Source: Stagonosporopsis chrysanthemi
Lineage: Eukaryota > Ascomycota > Dothideomycetes > Pleosporales > Didymellaceae
Reading direction: 5' to 3'
Length of the DNA stretch: 16,506 nucleotides
Assembly (NCBI GenBank): GCA_022560025.1
Contig: JAFISE010000316.1
Location: 1 to 16,506 of the forward strand
Positions 1-8,050 of this stretch are shown one piece after another. Within the stretch, counting starts at the first letter, position 1. Every line of letters starts with the position of its first letter. Position numbers and translations under genes: made by a program. The notes beneath the pieces are model-generated. The model was given only the letters and a program-made list of their open reading frames with translations. It ran no database searches and was not told the DNA's origin.

Positions 1-195
1 GTCGACATCCATCAGAACTGGATTCGCCAGGAGGTCGAGGGGAATCGCCTCTATGTACACTGGAAGCCGACGAACCAGATGCCAGCTGACGGCATGACAG
101 AGATCCTTCCGCGACAGAAGCACGCCGAATTCATACAGCAACTACACCTGAACGACATTTGTTCAAAGGTTTGTGAGATAGATAATAATGCCTGA
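1..195 (+). CDS. Ty1/copia polyprotein, C-terminal end of RNase H (partial)
   Basis: The frame is open from base 1 to a TGA at 193-195 and encodes 64 residues. It reads as the extreme C-terminus of a Ty1/copia Pol protein. Visible are the DIHQNWIRQEV stretch, a W-x-P-T-x-x-M-P-A-D-G-M-T core (the copia MxADxLTK-type motif) and the LPRQKHAEFIQQLHL tail. In copia elements this is the end of RNase H, which removes the RNA strand during reverse transcription. The rest of the element lies upstream of the window, so I cannot say whether the element as a whole is intact. The 64 codons seen carry no lesion. The next 40 bases lead to a purine tract and a putative LTR, as expected for a 3' element end. 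Family assignment is firm; activity is unknown. Confidence 0.85.
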   Translation, partial: VDIHQNWIRQEVEGNRLYVHWKPTNQMPADGMTEILPRQKHAEFIQQLHLNDICSKVCEIDNNA

Positions 196-238
196 GAGGT
201 TCATCCTTACGTTGTTGGTCGACTACAGGATGAGGGGG

Positions 239-407
239 TGTGTGACGGTTATGAGAAGCAGATCACGTGTTGGTGGTCCGGTGTTGCTTCCTCATCTTAT
301 AGAGCATCTCTTGCCTCAGCTGCATTACAGATACGTTATGTAAATAGACCCGACTGCTGCTTCGTGGAGAGCAGAACAACACAACAACAACACAATAGCA
401 GAATACA
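239..407 (+). repeat. Putative copia 3' LTR
   Basis: A short purine tract (GAGGGGG, 232-238) follows the copia stop codon and could be the polypurine tract priming plus-strand synthesis. The LTR would start immediately after it with TGTGTGAC at 239. A TATAGAGCATC stretch near 299 could be the internal promoter, and a CAA-rich stretch (about 376-392) lies near the end. The end at ACA (407) was chosen for TGT...ACA symmetry; a TGACA at 451-455 is an alternative. The 5' LTR is outside the window, so neither boundary can be confirmed here. Confidence 0.45.
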
Positions 408-762
408 TGAAATTGCATTTCACCGCTACATTTGGACTTGATTTGTTTGTTGACATCTGTACTCGTTGTGTCTCGTGACCTGCCGACCTCGACGAGTAGT
501 AGTGAGGTGCAGGGCGCTTGGTGGTGGCGCGTGCTGCTGCGCCTTTCGCTCGCGCAGTCTTCACCGAGGGCGGCAGGAGAGGTGGTCGAGAGTTTGGTAG
601 CACGTGTATTCGACGCGCTCTATCCGCTCCCAACCACAGGATGGTTGATACAAGGTCATTGCCTGCTATCATTGCGTCACATTAGGCGCTTGTTGAGAGT
701 GCAGTCATGACCACAAAGGCAACGCGTAGTTTTTTGCAATTCTAGGCATTGCGGGCACAGAC
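408..762. other. No supported gene
   Basis: GC-rich sequence between the putative copia LTR and the HET remnant. Open frames on both strands (for example a 115-residue minus frame over 325-672) cross the LTR and show no recognisable domain. I see nothing supportable here. Confidence 0.5.
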
Positions 763-1022
763 ATGATAGCATGCGAAGAGGCGCAGTACGCGCACAGACA
801 AATTAGGCAAGCACAGTCACTGTCATACATGTGCGGCAACGAAGCAGCCACCGAACCCATCATGCCTACTATGTACACTAGATACGACGAGAGCAGGGTG
901 CAGGCAGTGAAGTGAAATACCTATGGGTCGACGCATTTTGTATCAATCAAGAATGTGCCCTCAAAAAAACCACCAGGTTGCGATAATGGCCGGAATTCGA
1001 GCATTCATGTTGGTCTCATGCA
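763..1022 (+). pseudogene. HET (heterokaryon incompatibility) domain remnant
   Basis: Three adjacent frames together spell the signature blocks of a fungal HET domain, the module of proteins that trigger cell death after fusion of incompatible hyphae. In order: LSYMCGNE at 817-840 (normally LSYxWG, with Trp replaced by Cys); YLWVDAFCINQE at 918-953, an almost exact match to the hallmark YLWVDAICINQ; and KNHQVAIMAGI near 966-997, matching the stretch after the CINQ motif. A frameshift separates the first two blocks and a second lies in the run of seven A at 963-969. The spacing from LSY to YLW is slightly short. No intact C-terminal part follows. Domain identity is established from these motifs; that it is a dead fragment is read directly from the frames. 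Confidence 0.75.
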
Positions 1023-1042
1023 AGTCGTTGCTTCTTGCCAGC

Positions 1043-1118
1043 TCCTTCATGTAATTACGGTAGCGAACTTCTCGCCGGACAAGCTTGCGCAGTTGGCATT
1101 CGCTAATTACATGAAGGA
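1043..1118. repeat. 15-bp perfect inverted repeat, 46-bp loop
   Basis: TCCTTCATGTAATTA at 1043-1057 is the exact reverse complement of TAATTACATGAAGGA at 1104-1118. It lies just downstream of the HET remnant. The arms could form a hairpin or be the ends of a small, very diverged element. No target-site duplication is evident. Confidence 0.7.
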
Positions 1119-1740
1119 TTGTTAAATCATTCATTGTTCTGATCACCGCCTATAGGTTATCGCTCCAGCAGGGTGCCTTCCCGGGCGTGCCGCCCCAGCT
1201 CCTCCCTCCAACCGAAAGCAGCAGGTACAGCAGGCAAGGCTCAAGGAGCCAAGAAGTCGCCTCTTCTTCCTTGCACAGTGCGCAGGGAGCGCCCAGTACG
1301 CAGTCAAAGTATGCTCGAATCCATTGCGAAACATGAAGGTCAAAATGTTACCAAGTATGTTCGCTCGCTTATGGACTGTACCTGAAAGATGACAGTCTCC
1401 ACCTGTACTGGCTCAGTCACTGCATGTTTCGTGGGGCCATAAGCCCAAAATCGATCAGGGCCAATAGTGAGAGGGTGTGATTGGAGAAGAATCGTGCTTC
1501 TCGGCAACGGACCGAGATGTGATGAGGATAAACGCGATGCTGGACACATGTGCCGTGCTCTGCACCTAGGCACCGCAGCCTTCAGGCACTCGCGGGACGA
1601 GGCGGTGAAATGTGAGGCGACGTGAGAGTCTGGGCCATTGCCTTGCAGTTTCGGTCGACATGTTCACGCAAGCCACGTTCTCAGTCGTACCACTAATCGC
1701 GGCCCGACCCCTGACATTTTGCTCGGCGAAAGAGCGGGGT
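1119..1740. other. No supported gene
   Basis: No convincing coding region. Both strands carry short overlapping open frames without recognisable domains. This could be the mutated continuation of the HET gene or unrelated intergenic DNA; I cannot tell which. Confidence 0.4.
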
Positions 1741-1744
1741 TCGG

Positions 1745-1930
1745 CCAATCAGCTGCTAGCGCAGCGCAGGTGCCAAGTCACGTGTTTGTCCAAGCAGCCG
1801 TCGCCTCTCCACCCCAACCACCTCGACCTCAACCACCATCAGTACATCAACGCGCACCACGCGCACCTTACTTGCAACCTATACTGAACACCCTCCTCCA
1901 TCGAATCGCGCCCTCCGCCCCCGCTTCGCT
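1745..1930 (+). promoter_or_regulatory. Promoter and 5'-UTR-like segment
   Basis: A CCAAT box (1745-1749, in GGCCAATCAGC) is followed by a palindromic CACGTG E-box (1779-1784) and then about 130 bases rich in C, T and A with repeated CACC/CAACC runs. This is the usual look of a filamentous fungal promoter and leader. No intact gene follows. Confidence 0.35.
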
Positions 1931-2539
1931 CGTTGCGCGTATCGGGTATCCGACGTAGCCCACCATCCTTGTGAATTTCATTAAGGCCCCTGGCGGTAAA
2001 GGTAGACGGCCGTCGCCCGAGCTTCGTACTGTCTATCGGCTGTCGTCCGCGGGGCGGGTTCTCGCTCGGTGCTGCGTGCGCGTACCCAGTGTTTGCGACG
2101 GTCGTGGTGAACCAGACAGAGTCAAGGCTGCTCAACAAAGCCTGGGCGGGCGGGTTCCCTTTGCGCATCAGCGTCGACCTGTCTTGATTGCCGCTGCGCC
2201 AAGGGGGATTTGGTGAGTATCAACTTTCTGTTGGATAGCTAATATGAACCTTGATTTTGATATGAAGGCGCTTGCCTATCCTATTTCAGGCCTCTCTGAC
2301 AACAATTCTGTATTGCCATGCCCTTGCTCGCTCGTCTTCCGGTGCGATAACGCCAAGCTCGCGACCCTGCTGCTCTTTTTTACTGTACCAACGGCCCCTG
2401 GCTCCACTCTATCGACAGTCCATGGCACCACATGGTAGCTTCAGAAAAGGAGGATTATGTCTTGAGCGCTCGCGAGTCCTTGATGGCGACGGCATGGGAG
2501 CCATTGGCGTTCGATCTCCAAAAGTTGTATAAGATGGTA
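1931..2539. other. Possible remnant of a spliced plus-strand gene
   Basis: A GTGAGT donor at 2213 and a TTTCAG acceptor ending at 2289, with a GCTAAT branch-like site near 2238, would make a 77-nt intron of fungal type. The flanking frames give no recognisable protein. Treat this as a possible promoter, exon and intron remnant only. Confidence 0.25.
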
Positions 2540-3019
2540 TTAACCGCCTGCTGCCGATCCTGGCTTCCGGGAATACAGGATGGGGCAAGAACGGAAGAAT
2601 CCGAAGCAGCTTGTGGTTTCCTCTCGCCAATGTTGTAGCTCCTGCGGAGAGTAATCGCAACAGTCGGCTGAATTGCCTCAAGCACCTTGGGGTTGTTGCT
2701 CCTTATCTTCCTCGTCGCTATCAATGTTGATGATCTCCGGAGCGTCTGGAACAGCATGGATTGATGCTAGAACGGCCTGCCAGTAGTCCAGGTCCTAGGC
2801 ACATTCCTCAGCCTCATGCGCGAGCTTGTATGCGCTTTCAAGACCAGGCGTAGACCACTTGATGGCTTCGTCTGCCACCAATGGATCGATTGGGATCATC
2901 TGAGAGGTTTGTGCCCACCTGGTATCGTCAGTGAACTGTTGTTTAGTGTTCGCGTTAGGCCTACGGATTGTTGACGTCTACGACCGTGGCGAGTTTGAAT
3001 ACAACGCTGTAGAAGCCAT
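2540..3019 (-). pseudogene. Decayed protein-coding gene of unknown function
   Basis: From an ATG at 3019-3017 one minus-strand frame reads about 112 codons to a TGA at 2680-2678, broken only by TAG codons, and then runs on to a TAA at 2542-2540. The translation looks like real protein. It includes DDTRWAQTSQMIPIDPLVAD, then AIKWSTPGLESAYKLAHEAE, then an acidic segment with IINIDSDEEDKEQQ. The stops (TAG, TAG, TGA, TAA) sit where CAG, CGA or CAA would be natural, fitting C-to-T transitions. I do not recognise a family. Because no indel is needed over the first 110 codons, decay by point mutation seems more likely than an ORF arising by chance. Function is unknown. Confidence 0.4.
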
Positions 3020-3041
3020 GGGGTCGAGTCTCGGGGAATGA

Positions 3042-3656
3042 GTGGGGTTTCGCCTCGTCAGTGAGGTGAGTGGACGGCCAGAGTGGAACATAGGCTCGAG
3101 ACCCTCGACAGAGTATCCTGACTTTGTTCGAGCCACCGTTCCGGAGAGCTTATATAGAGCGGAGACGTGGCCGCGGCTTGCGCGAAGGGCAATTCCAGCA
3201 GCGCCGCAAATTCGCTTGAAACGTCCCAGGACAGCTGGTCCGGTCTCCCGTGTCGCTGGGGGCAAGAGGGACTGCTCGTGCTCCACCGCGCGAGGAGTGG
3301 CCAAGCGGTACCAGGCCGCCAACACAGTCCAGGAGACGCAGCGAATCCCTCATCAGGCCATGGACCTGCAGCGCGGAGCTAAATGGCTGAAAGACAACAT
3401 GGCCGCACGCGAGGCTGCCTCGGTGTCAGGGTTGTGTCCTGACTTGGTCCTTAGTAGGTTTCGGACCTCTAGCCTTAAGCCACATTGCCGAAACCTACTA
3501 AGGCTTATTTGCAGTAGAAAGTGCGGGGCGTGGCGTAAACGGCAGCTTTGGTGGCAGGATCCGGGTGAGGCTATTTCCCGCGATCCAAATGCTACCAGCG
3601 CGGGCGCAGCCTTGCGTCCCAGCGGGCTGAAGGCCAGCGTTTCCAACGGGACGTAG
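3042..3656 (+). other. Long open frame, doubtful as a gene
   Basis: A 204-codon frame is open through GC-rich sequence. Most of its translation is arginine- and proline-rich and unpatterned. Only about residues 87-135, containing RYQAANTVQETQRIPHQAMD and KWLKDNMAAREAASV, look like protein. The frame runs straight through the perfect inverted repeat at 3449-3503, which argues against a conserved gene. It could include a short true fragment around 3290-3430. Confidence 0.2.
3449..3503. repeat. 16-bp perfect inverted repeat, 23-bp loop
   Basis: CCTTAGTAGGTTTCGG at 3449-3464 pairs exactly with CCGAAACCTACTAAGG at 3488-3503. The arms stop matching on both sides, so 16 bp is the full stem. It could be a strong hairpin in transcript or DNA, or two abutting terminal inverted repeats of a deleted transposon. 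There is no poly-T tract or gene end that would suggest a terminator. Confidence 0.85.
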
Positions 3657-3674
3657 TCGGGAGGGAGTTGCTCG

Positions 3675-3746
3675 ACGTAGCTACGCTACGGCTCACAAGT
3701 CAACTACGCCTGTACTGCTACGGCTCGCCACTCAAAAAAAGTGCTA
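3675..3746. repeat. CTACG-rich direct repeats and palindrome
   Basis: A perfect 10-bp palindrome CGTAGCTACG (3676-3685) is followed by two copies of GCTACGGCTC (3685-3694 and 3717-3726, 32 bp apart) and further CTACG pentamers up to 3746. Subterminal repeats of this kind are common at the ends of fungal DNA transposons. A near-inverted match, GTGCCGTAGC, occurs near 4679. The element type cannot be named. Confidence 0.5.
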
Positions 3747-3981
3747 CGAACAACGACGATGGCACTCCGTCCGAGAGCAGGAGGGCTCCCGCCAAGAAGA
3801 TACCAGATGTAAGGAGGATGACAAGGTCAATACTACACCCAAACGCACGAGGCGAAGCCCAGCCCCAAGGACGGCTTCCGCGCCAGCGACGAGAAAGAAG
3901 ACAGTCAAGCCCAAGATCCTCATCATGGACGAGCCTTTCGAGTATGGGAATGTCTTCATCGACGCCATTGTATTATATTGA
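3739..3981 (+). pseudogene. Fragment of a basic, low-complexity protein
   Basis: One frame is open up to a TGA at 3979-3981. It reads into a lysine/arginine/proline-rich segment (TTPKRTRRSPAPRTASAPAT, then RKKTVKPK) and ends in ILIMDEPFEYGNVFIDAIVLY. A basic tail followed by a short hydrophobic segment resembles disordered DNA-binding proteins, but no domain is recognisable. The overlapping 145-residue frame at 3668-4105 is the competing reading. Neither has an upstream context that settles it. Confidence 0.25.
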
Positions 3982-4105
3982 GCAGGCCGTTGCTGGTTTT
4001 ACGGTCGAGGAAGTCTGTAAGACGCTTTATCCCTCTCTATCTACACCTGCTGGATCCATGCTGTCTTCAGTACCTGCTCCAAATGTCGCAGAGATGTTAC
4101 GATAA

Positions 4106-4761
4106 AAGAAAAAAGGCTTAACGTGCTTCTTATTAGGAACCACAGCGTGAAAGAAGAGTACTTTATCGGTGCCTGCAGAAATGTATGGACCCTCCCGCCT
4201 ATGGGACTGGTCTACAGTGGCAGCCTCTGACTGGCTACATGATTCTGGGTAGACAGAAGTGACAGTCTGGGAGGCAGTCTGCAGGGCAGAAACGTAGGCT
4301 CTAGCCACTCAGAAGGCTGTCTGCATGCTAGTACCATGGTCAAAGGGGTCTCCACATTTCTGCAGCCACTATATTGTCTCTTTAAAGAAAAACTCGGGAA
4401 GGAGGGGAAATCGAAAGAAGATTGCATCCAAGAAATCACGCCAGAACCTCGTCTTCGCACGTAGCATCGGTGCCCTCTATACAAAGGGAATTAAGTTGTA
4501 AGCATGTGCGCGATCAATGCAATGTTTGCGAAGTTGATACTTGTTGGAAACGCCCTAGATGAGCAATGGGAGCCGCGTCAGTCATTGGAAATTATTACAT
4601 CCGGCCCGTGCTGCTGAACGTACTGTCGAAGCCAATTCTCGAAATTTCAGAAGGCAAAAACTCCGTAGGACCATCAGTGCCGTAGCACCCTTCCTTATTC
4701 GCCTTTTGGGCTACGGATGACATGGACTGGCAATAAAGCAAGTCAAAAGAGAAAGAATGGC
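4106..4761. other. No supported gene; 3' side of the 14-3-3 remnant
   Basis: AT-richer, without convincing coding potential. A plus-strand stretch near 4337-4459 reads MVKGVSTFLQPLYCLFKEKL and onwards to a TAG, but has no recognisable domain. The part next to 4762 would be the 3' UTR and polyadenylation region of the minus-strand 14-3-3 copy. GTGCCGTAGCACC near 4677 and GGCTACGG near 4709 form a short imperfect inverted repeat. Confidence 0.35.
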
Positions 4762-6039
4762 TCAAGCAACGGCATAGGCGACACCATTCTCCGCTTTTAC
4801 GCTCAATGAGTACAGCAGCGACCTTGGCCTCAGCAAACTTCCCCTTGTTGGGCGCGACAGTGTTTGTTGCGCCAACCTCATTACCGTTTGTTTATGTCCA
4901 GCGGGTGAGGTTGTTACGGAGAAGCTGCATAATGAGGGTGCTGTCATGGTAGAATTCTTCAGACAGAAAGCCGAGCTCAGCAACAGCGCTGTCGAATCCA
5001 TGCTTGGCAAGGTCGTAGGCTTCAACAGGCAAGTTCATGATCTCGTAGTAGAAAACTGAGAAGTTCAGGGCCAGACCCAGACGGATGGGATGAGTGGGGA
5101 ACATTTCGGTCTGAGCAAGGTCGGTAGCCGTCTACGCATACTGTCAGTCGCTCATTCTACAACGAAGATCTTGCTATTGCGTCATACCTGATAAGCACTG
5201 TGTGCGGCAGTCGAAGCGACCTGGCGCTGCTCGTCGGAACCAAACTCGGCAAGGTACCGGTGGTAGTCACCCTTCCTGCTTAGCTGTCAGAGTCACGATA
5301 CGCTCAGACGAATAGACATGACGCACATCTTAAGGTAGAAAACCTTGGACTCACCGAACTTGGACTCCGGGATTAGGGACTCGTCAAGAATTTTCAGGAC
5401 ATCCTGGCAGACCTGCTCGAGCTCGGTCTCGATCTTCTGGCGGTACCTTTCAAATCCTTCTTATGTTCGATCGAGGCGGTAATACGCCATGCAATGCGTC
5501 GTGTGCCGATGGAGTTCCTGTAGGCGATGGAAAGGAGGTTACGCTCATCAACGGTGAGTTCACTGGCGATCTGCAAGTGTTAGGTCAAATCAGAGAGCCT
5601 CTAATGGCAGTGTTGCTAAGGCTGCAACGAGCTGGTACAGTGTGTGAGCGAGGAGACCATACCAAGGCGACCTCCTGAATAATAGTTAGCATGCAAGCAG
5701 AGGGTCGGTGTGCTATTTCTGACTGACCTTCATGTATGTGACCATGTCTGTGAGCAATACTGTTAGCGTGCGCGACTGGCAACCGTAGACGTCAGGCACG
5801 CTGGCACTCACCATCATAGCGCTCGGCCTGTCCACAAAGCCTGGCGAGAAAAATCATGCTGTCATAATGTCAACAAGTTGTTCGTCGAGTGCAGAGGCGA
5901 CAGGCTGTGCTCCGTACCTCTCGTGCTATGGGGGCGGACACGTTAGCTTCTGTTGGCAGTCATTGTGGGCCGGGCATCTTGCTAACCAGCAACAGCGAGT
6001 AGTAACGCTCAAATAAAGGGTACGTACCTTGGTCGCCAT
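4762..6039 (-). pseudogene. 14-3-3 protein gene copy, eight exons, decayed
   Basis: This is a copy of a fungal 14-3-3 gene (phosphoserine/threonine-binding adaptor; a helical dimer in cytosol and nucleus). Splicing read from GT..AG sites gives exons 6028-6039, 5918-5925, 5812-5858, 5728-5747, 5663-5674, 5327-5570, 5188-5275 and 4762-5131. All seven junctions keep phase. The product starts MATKHES, then shows LARLCGQAERYDDMVTYMK, ELTVDERNLLS, DESLIPES, GDYHRYLAEF, THPIRLGLALNFSVFYYEI and STLIMQLLRNNLTRWT. Of the phosphopeptide-binding residues (zeta numbering) Arg56, Arg127 and Tyr128 are kept, while Lys49 is Arg. Lesions: about 31 nt are missing in the sixth exon just after KKDLKG, shifting frame; a TAA at 4894-4892 follows NLTRWT; and a one-base shift near 4800 splits the acidic tail, whose end (AENGVAYAVA) survives in another frame. 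Introns are retained, so this arose by DNA duplication or is a relic of the native gene, not retroposition. Confidence 0.9.
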
Positions 6040-6419
6040 CTCCACAAATTGTAGTGCGCGGAGGTATTTGTTGAGAGAGAGTAGGCCGAGTCACAATGAG
6101 GTCGAGGACAGGGCGGCTGTTGTAGTGGCTATCAACTAGGCGGTAAAAGTTATCGTAAAAGAGGTACCGTGGTAGTGCGCAGTGATACGGGCGATGGAGA
6201 ATTCTTGTGCAGAGGTTATCGCTTGGGGGAAACGGTACGATATACCACTTCTGCCAGATCGTAACGGAACACGCTTCTAAGGCCCTAGATAGCTTCACTT
6301 TCATCGCACATCACGTGTGTCGTTATTCAGTTGCTGCCTTGTTAGTGAGGGTTCACCGGGAGGTGAAAGCTTGCGCGCTGTTTGTTTGTTCACCCGTACC
6401 TCTCGCGACCTGCCCTCGT
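6040..6419. promoter_or_regulatory. Divergent intergenic region
   Basis: 380 bp separate the ATG of the minus-strand 14-3-3 copy from the ATG of the plus-strand gene at 6420, a head-to-head layout allowing a shared promoter. Visible elements are CACGTG at 6312-6317 and a short hairpin TTCACC-GGGA-GGTGAA at 6352-6367. A T-rich stretch and CACCCGTACC come just before the 6420 start. No TATA box stands out. Confidence 0.45.
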
Positions 6420-7363
6420 ATGTCCGAACCTGAACCAGCCAAATCATTCCACTCAACTCTTACCCAGAGCTGGACGGACAGCACAAGCGTTGCAAATATA
6501 TCCTTTTCGATCTATTCGCTTAAGGGCGTCGAGGCCTGGGCAAGGGCAGAATTCCCAGCCTACTTTGCTGCCGTCCTTAAATTCATCCCCGAACTGCCCG
6601 TAGAGATGACCGAGTTCGAGGGAGAATTCGTGGGTCTCAACGTCGCGTTGAAGCAGATTCTCATCTGCGCGCTGTGGATAGAGCAAACGAAAAGCTTCGA
6701 TCCAGTGTACGCTCATATGACTCCGGAAGGCAAGGTTGCTTTCGTCTACCAGACCGATCTTGACTACTCAGTCAACAGTAAGGAGGAGGCCCTGTACATA
6801 AAGCCTGTCGTGGATTCCCTGGATATCGACTTGTACCCGCCCTTCTGCTACCCTATCGAGACTCAGAGGCCGGCCGGCGTCAGTCGGCTCAAGACCCTCA
6901 TCAGATTCCACTTTCTCAAGCATAGAGAAGGAAATGCCTTCCACACCAGTTTTGAGTCCTTCAAGACGCACTTTCGAGACGCTTGCCGCGACGTCGCCCT
7001 CGGCCTTTTAAGCGGAGATGAGGTGGAGGATGAAAAATTCATCCACAGTAAGTTGAGTACCGCACAACTAGCGAGGACTAGCATTCTGATAAAGCTTCTA
7101 CAGACGAGATGACCCCCGATCTTAACTCAAATGCTAAAATTGCCGGCATCCGCGGTGACCTCGACGCGACACTTGTCTCCGGACAGCAAGTACGCGGGAT
7201 GGATGAGACGGGAAATGCTTCAAGTTCATTGCATCCACCGTCTGTATCACAATCACACCCATCGGCAGCCAAAAGTCCATGGTTGTGTGCCTACTTTCCC
7301 CCCGCTTATGGCTCCCACATCCAGAGCACGACCGCTTGTTGCCCGCAAGATGATACCGGCTAG
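6420..7363 (+). CDS. Hypothetical protein, two exons (6420-7047, 7104-7363)
   Basis: This is the best intact gene in the window. From ATG 6420 the first exon encodes about 209 residues without interruption. A GTAAGT donor at 7048 and CTACAG acceptor ending at 7103, with a CTGAT branch-like site near 7085, remove 56 nt and keep frame into 7104-7363. The total is 295 residues ending at a TAG. Unspliced, the frame would stop at 7112. An in-frame ATG at 6207 would add 71 residues, but that stretch looks like leader. The protein is acidic and soluble-looking with no signal peptide or membrane segment. Readable parts include SLKGVEAWARAEFPAYFAAV, EFEGEFVGLNVALKQILICA and DLDYSVNSKEEALYIKPVVD. I do not recognise the family. 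It is divergent from the 14-3-3 remnant. The second exon is serine-rich and less certain than the first. Confidence 0.6.
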
Positions 7364-7976
7364 CGCATGACGGACATGGCAGCGCCATGCCAACTCAACA
7401 CCCTCCTCAGGCAATTCGAAGTGTGCGCAGTCAGGAATATCTTGGGTGTGTTCCATGGTGGTGGAGCCGGAGGGGTGTGCAGCGGAATGGGGCTCCAGAG
7501 AAGGCGAGGGCACAGGCAGAGACTCCTTGGGCTGTTTGTGCGGCTTCGAAGCTACGTGTGCATGCACCGCAGCAACAGCTACCTTCATTACTTTGTCAGA
7601 GTCTATTCCCAATGCGACGTCTGCCCAATAAGCATCCTTCGCAAAGCTGTTAAGGCTGAGTTGCTTAGGGCAGCGAGCGCGGGCTGCCAACGCACGCCGG
7701 GATTGGACTGGTATGAATGTGTGTCTGGTGGCAAGTAAAAGTCCATGGGTTTCATATTTGTGTTGTAAGATCGCGCGCTGGAGCAGCGAGGGCAGTCGTT
7801 GCGATTTGTTTGATGGGGCAGCGTCAGGCGGGCTTGTCTGAGGGGGCTACGGTGGCCTGGGACTTGGGAGGAAGCCGCTGAGGCGAGAGACTTAGAGGTC
7901 GCCGCTTGGGTGGTCTTCCAATGGTGATGCGCTTGCGGGATGTATGAGTGGCCTTTTGGATTTTTTACTTGCGGAC
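7253..7976 (-). pseudogene. Decayed gene with an AT-hook-like segment
   Basis: Read from 7976 downward, the minus strand gives RKRITIGRPPKRRPLSLSPQ, where GRPPKRRP resembles an AT-hook DNA-binding motif, with TAA and TGA stops at places where Gln or Arg codons would fit. A frameshift then leads to MKPMDFYLPPDTHSYQSNPG, and another leads into a 145-codon frame (7690-7253) containing AKDAYWADVALGIDSDKVMK and a proline/serine-rich part (KESLPVPSPSLEPHSAA). No family is recognised. Its 3' end overlaps, antisense, the second exon of the gene at 6420. The AT-hook suggests a chromatin or element-derived DNA-binding protein, but this is inference. Confidence 0.35.
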
Positions 7977-8050
7977 CTGCATTCGCGCAGGCACAGCCAC
8001 GGCTTGTTCAGCATTGTTTTTAGGCTTCTTTGAAAATCAGATTTCGCGTG

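Noticed and set aside
325..672. 115-codon minus-strand frame
   Set aside because: It spans the putative copia LTR and has no recognisable protein pattern.
3042..3656. 204-codon open frame as a real gene
   Set aside because: It runs through a perfect inverted repeat, is mostly Arg/Pro-rich shadow-like translation in GC-rich DNA, and has no domain. Kept only as a doubtful entry.
3668..4105. 145-codon plus frame as a complete gene
   Set aside because: It starts inside the CTACG repeat array, and the overlapping frame gives the more protein-like reading; neither has support.
4027..4308. 93-codon minus frame ending near 4027
   Set aside because: No domain, overlaps other frames, and no conserved-looking pattern.
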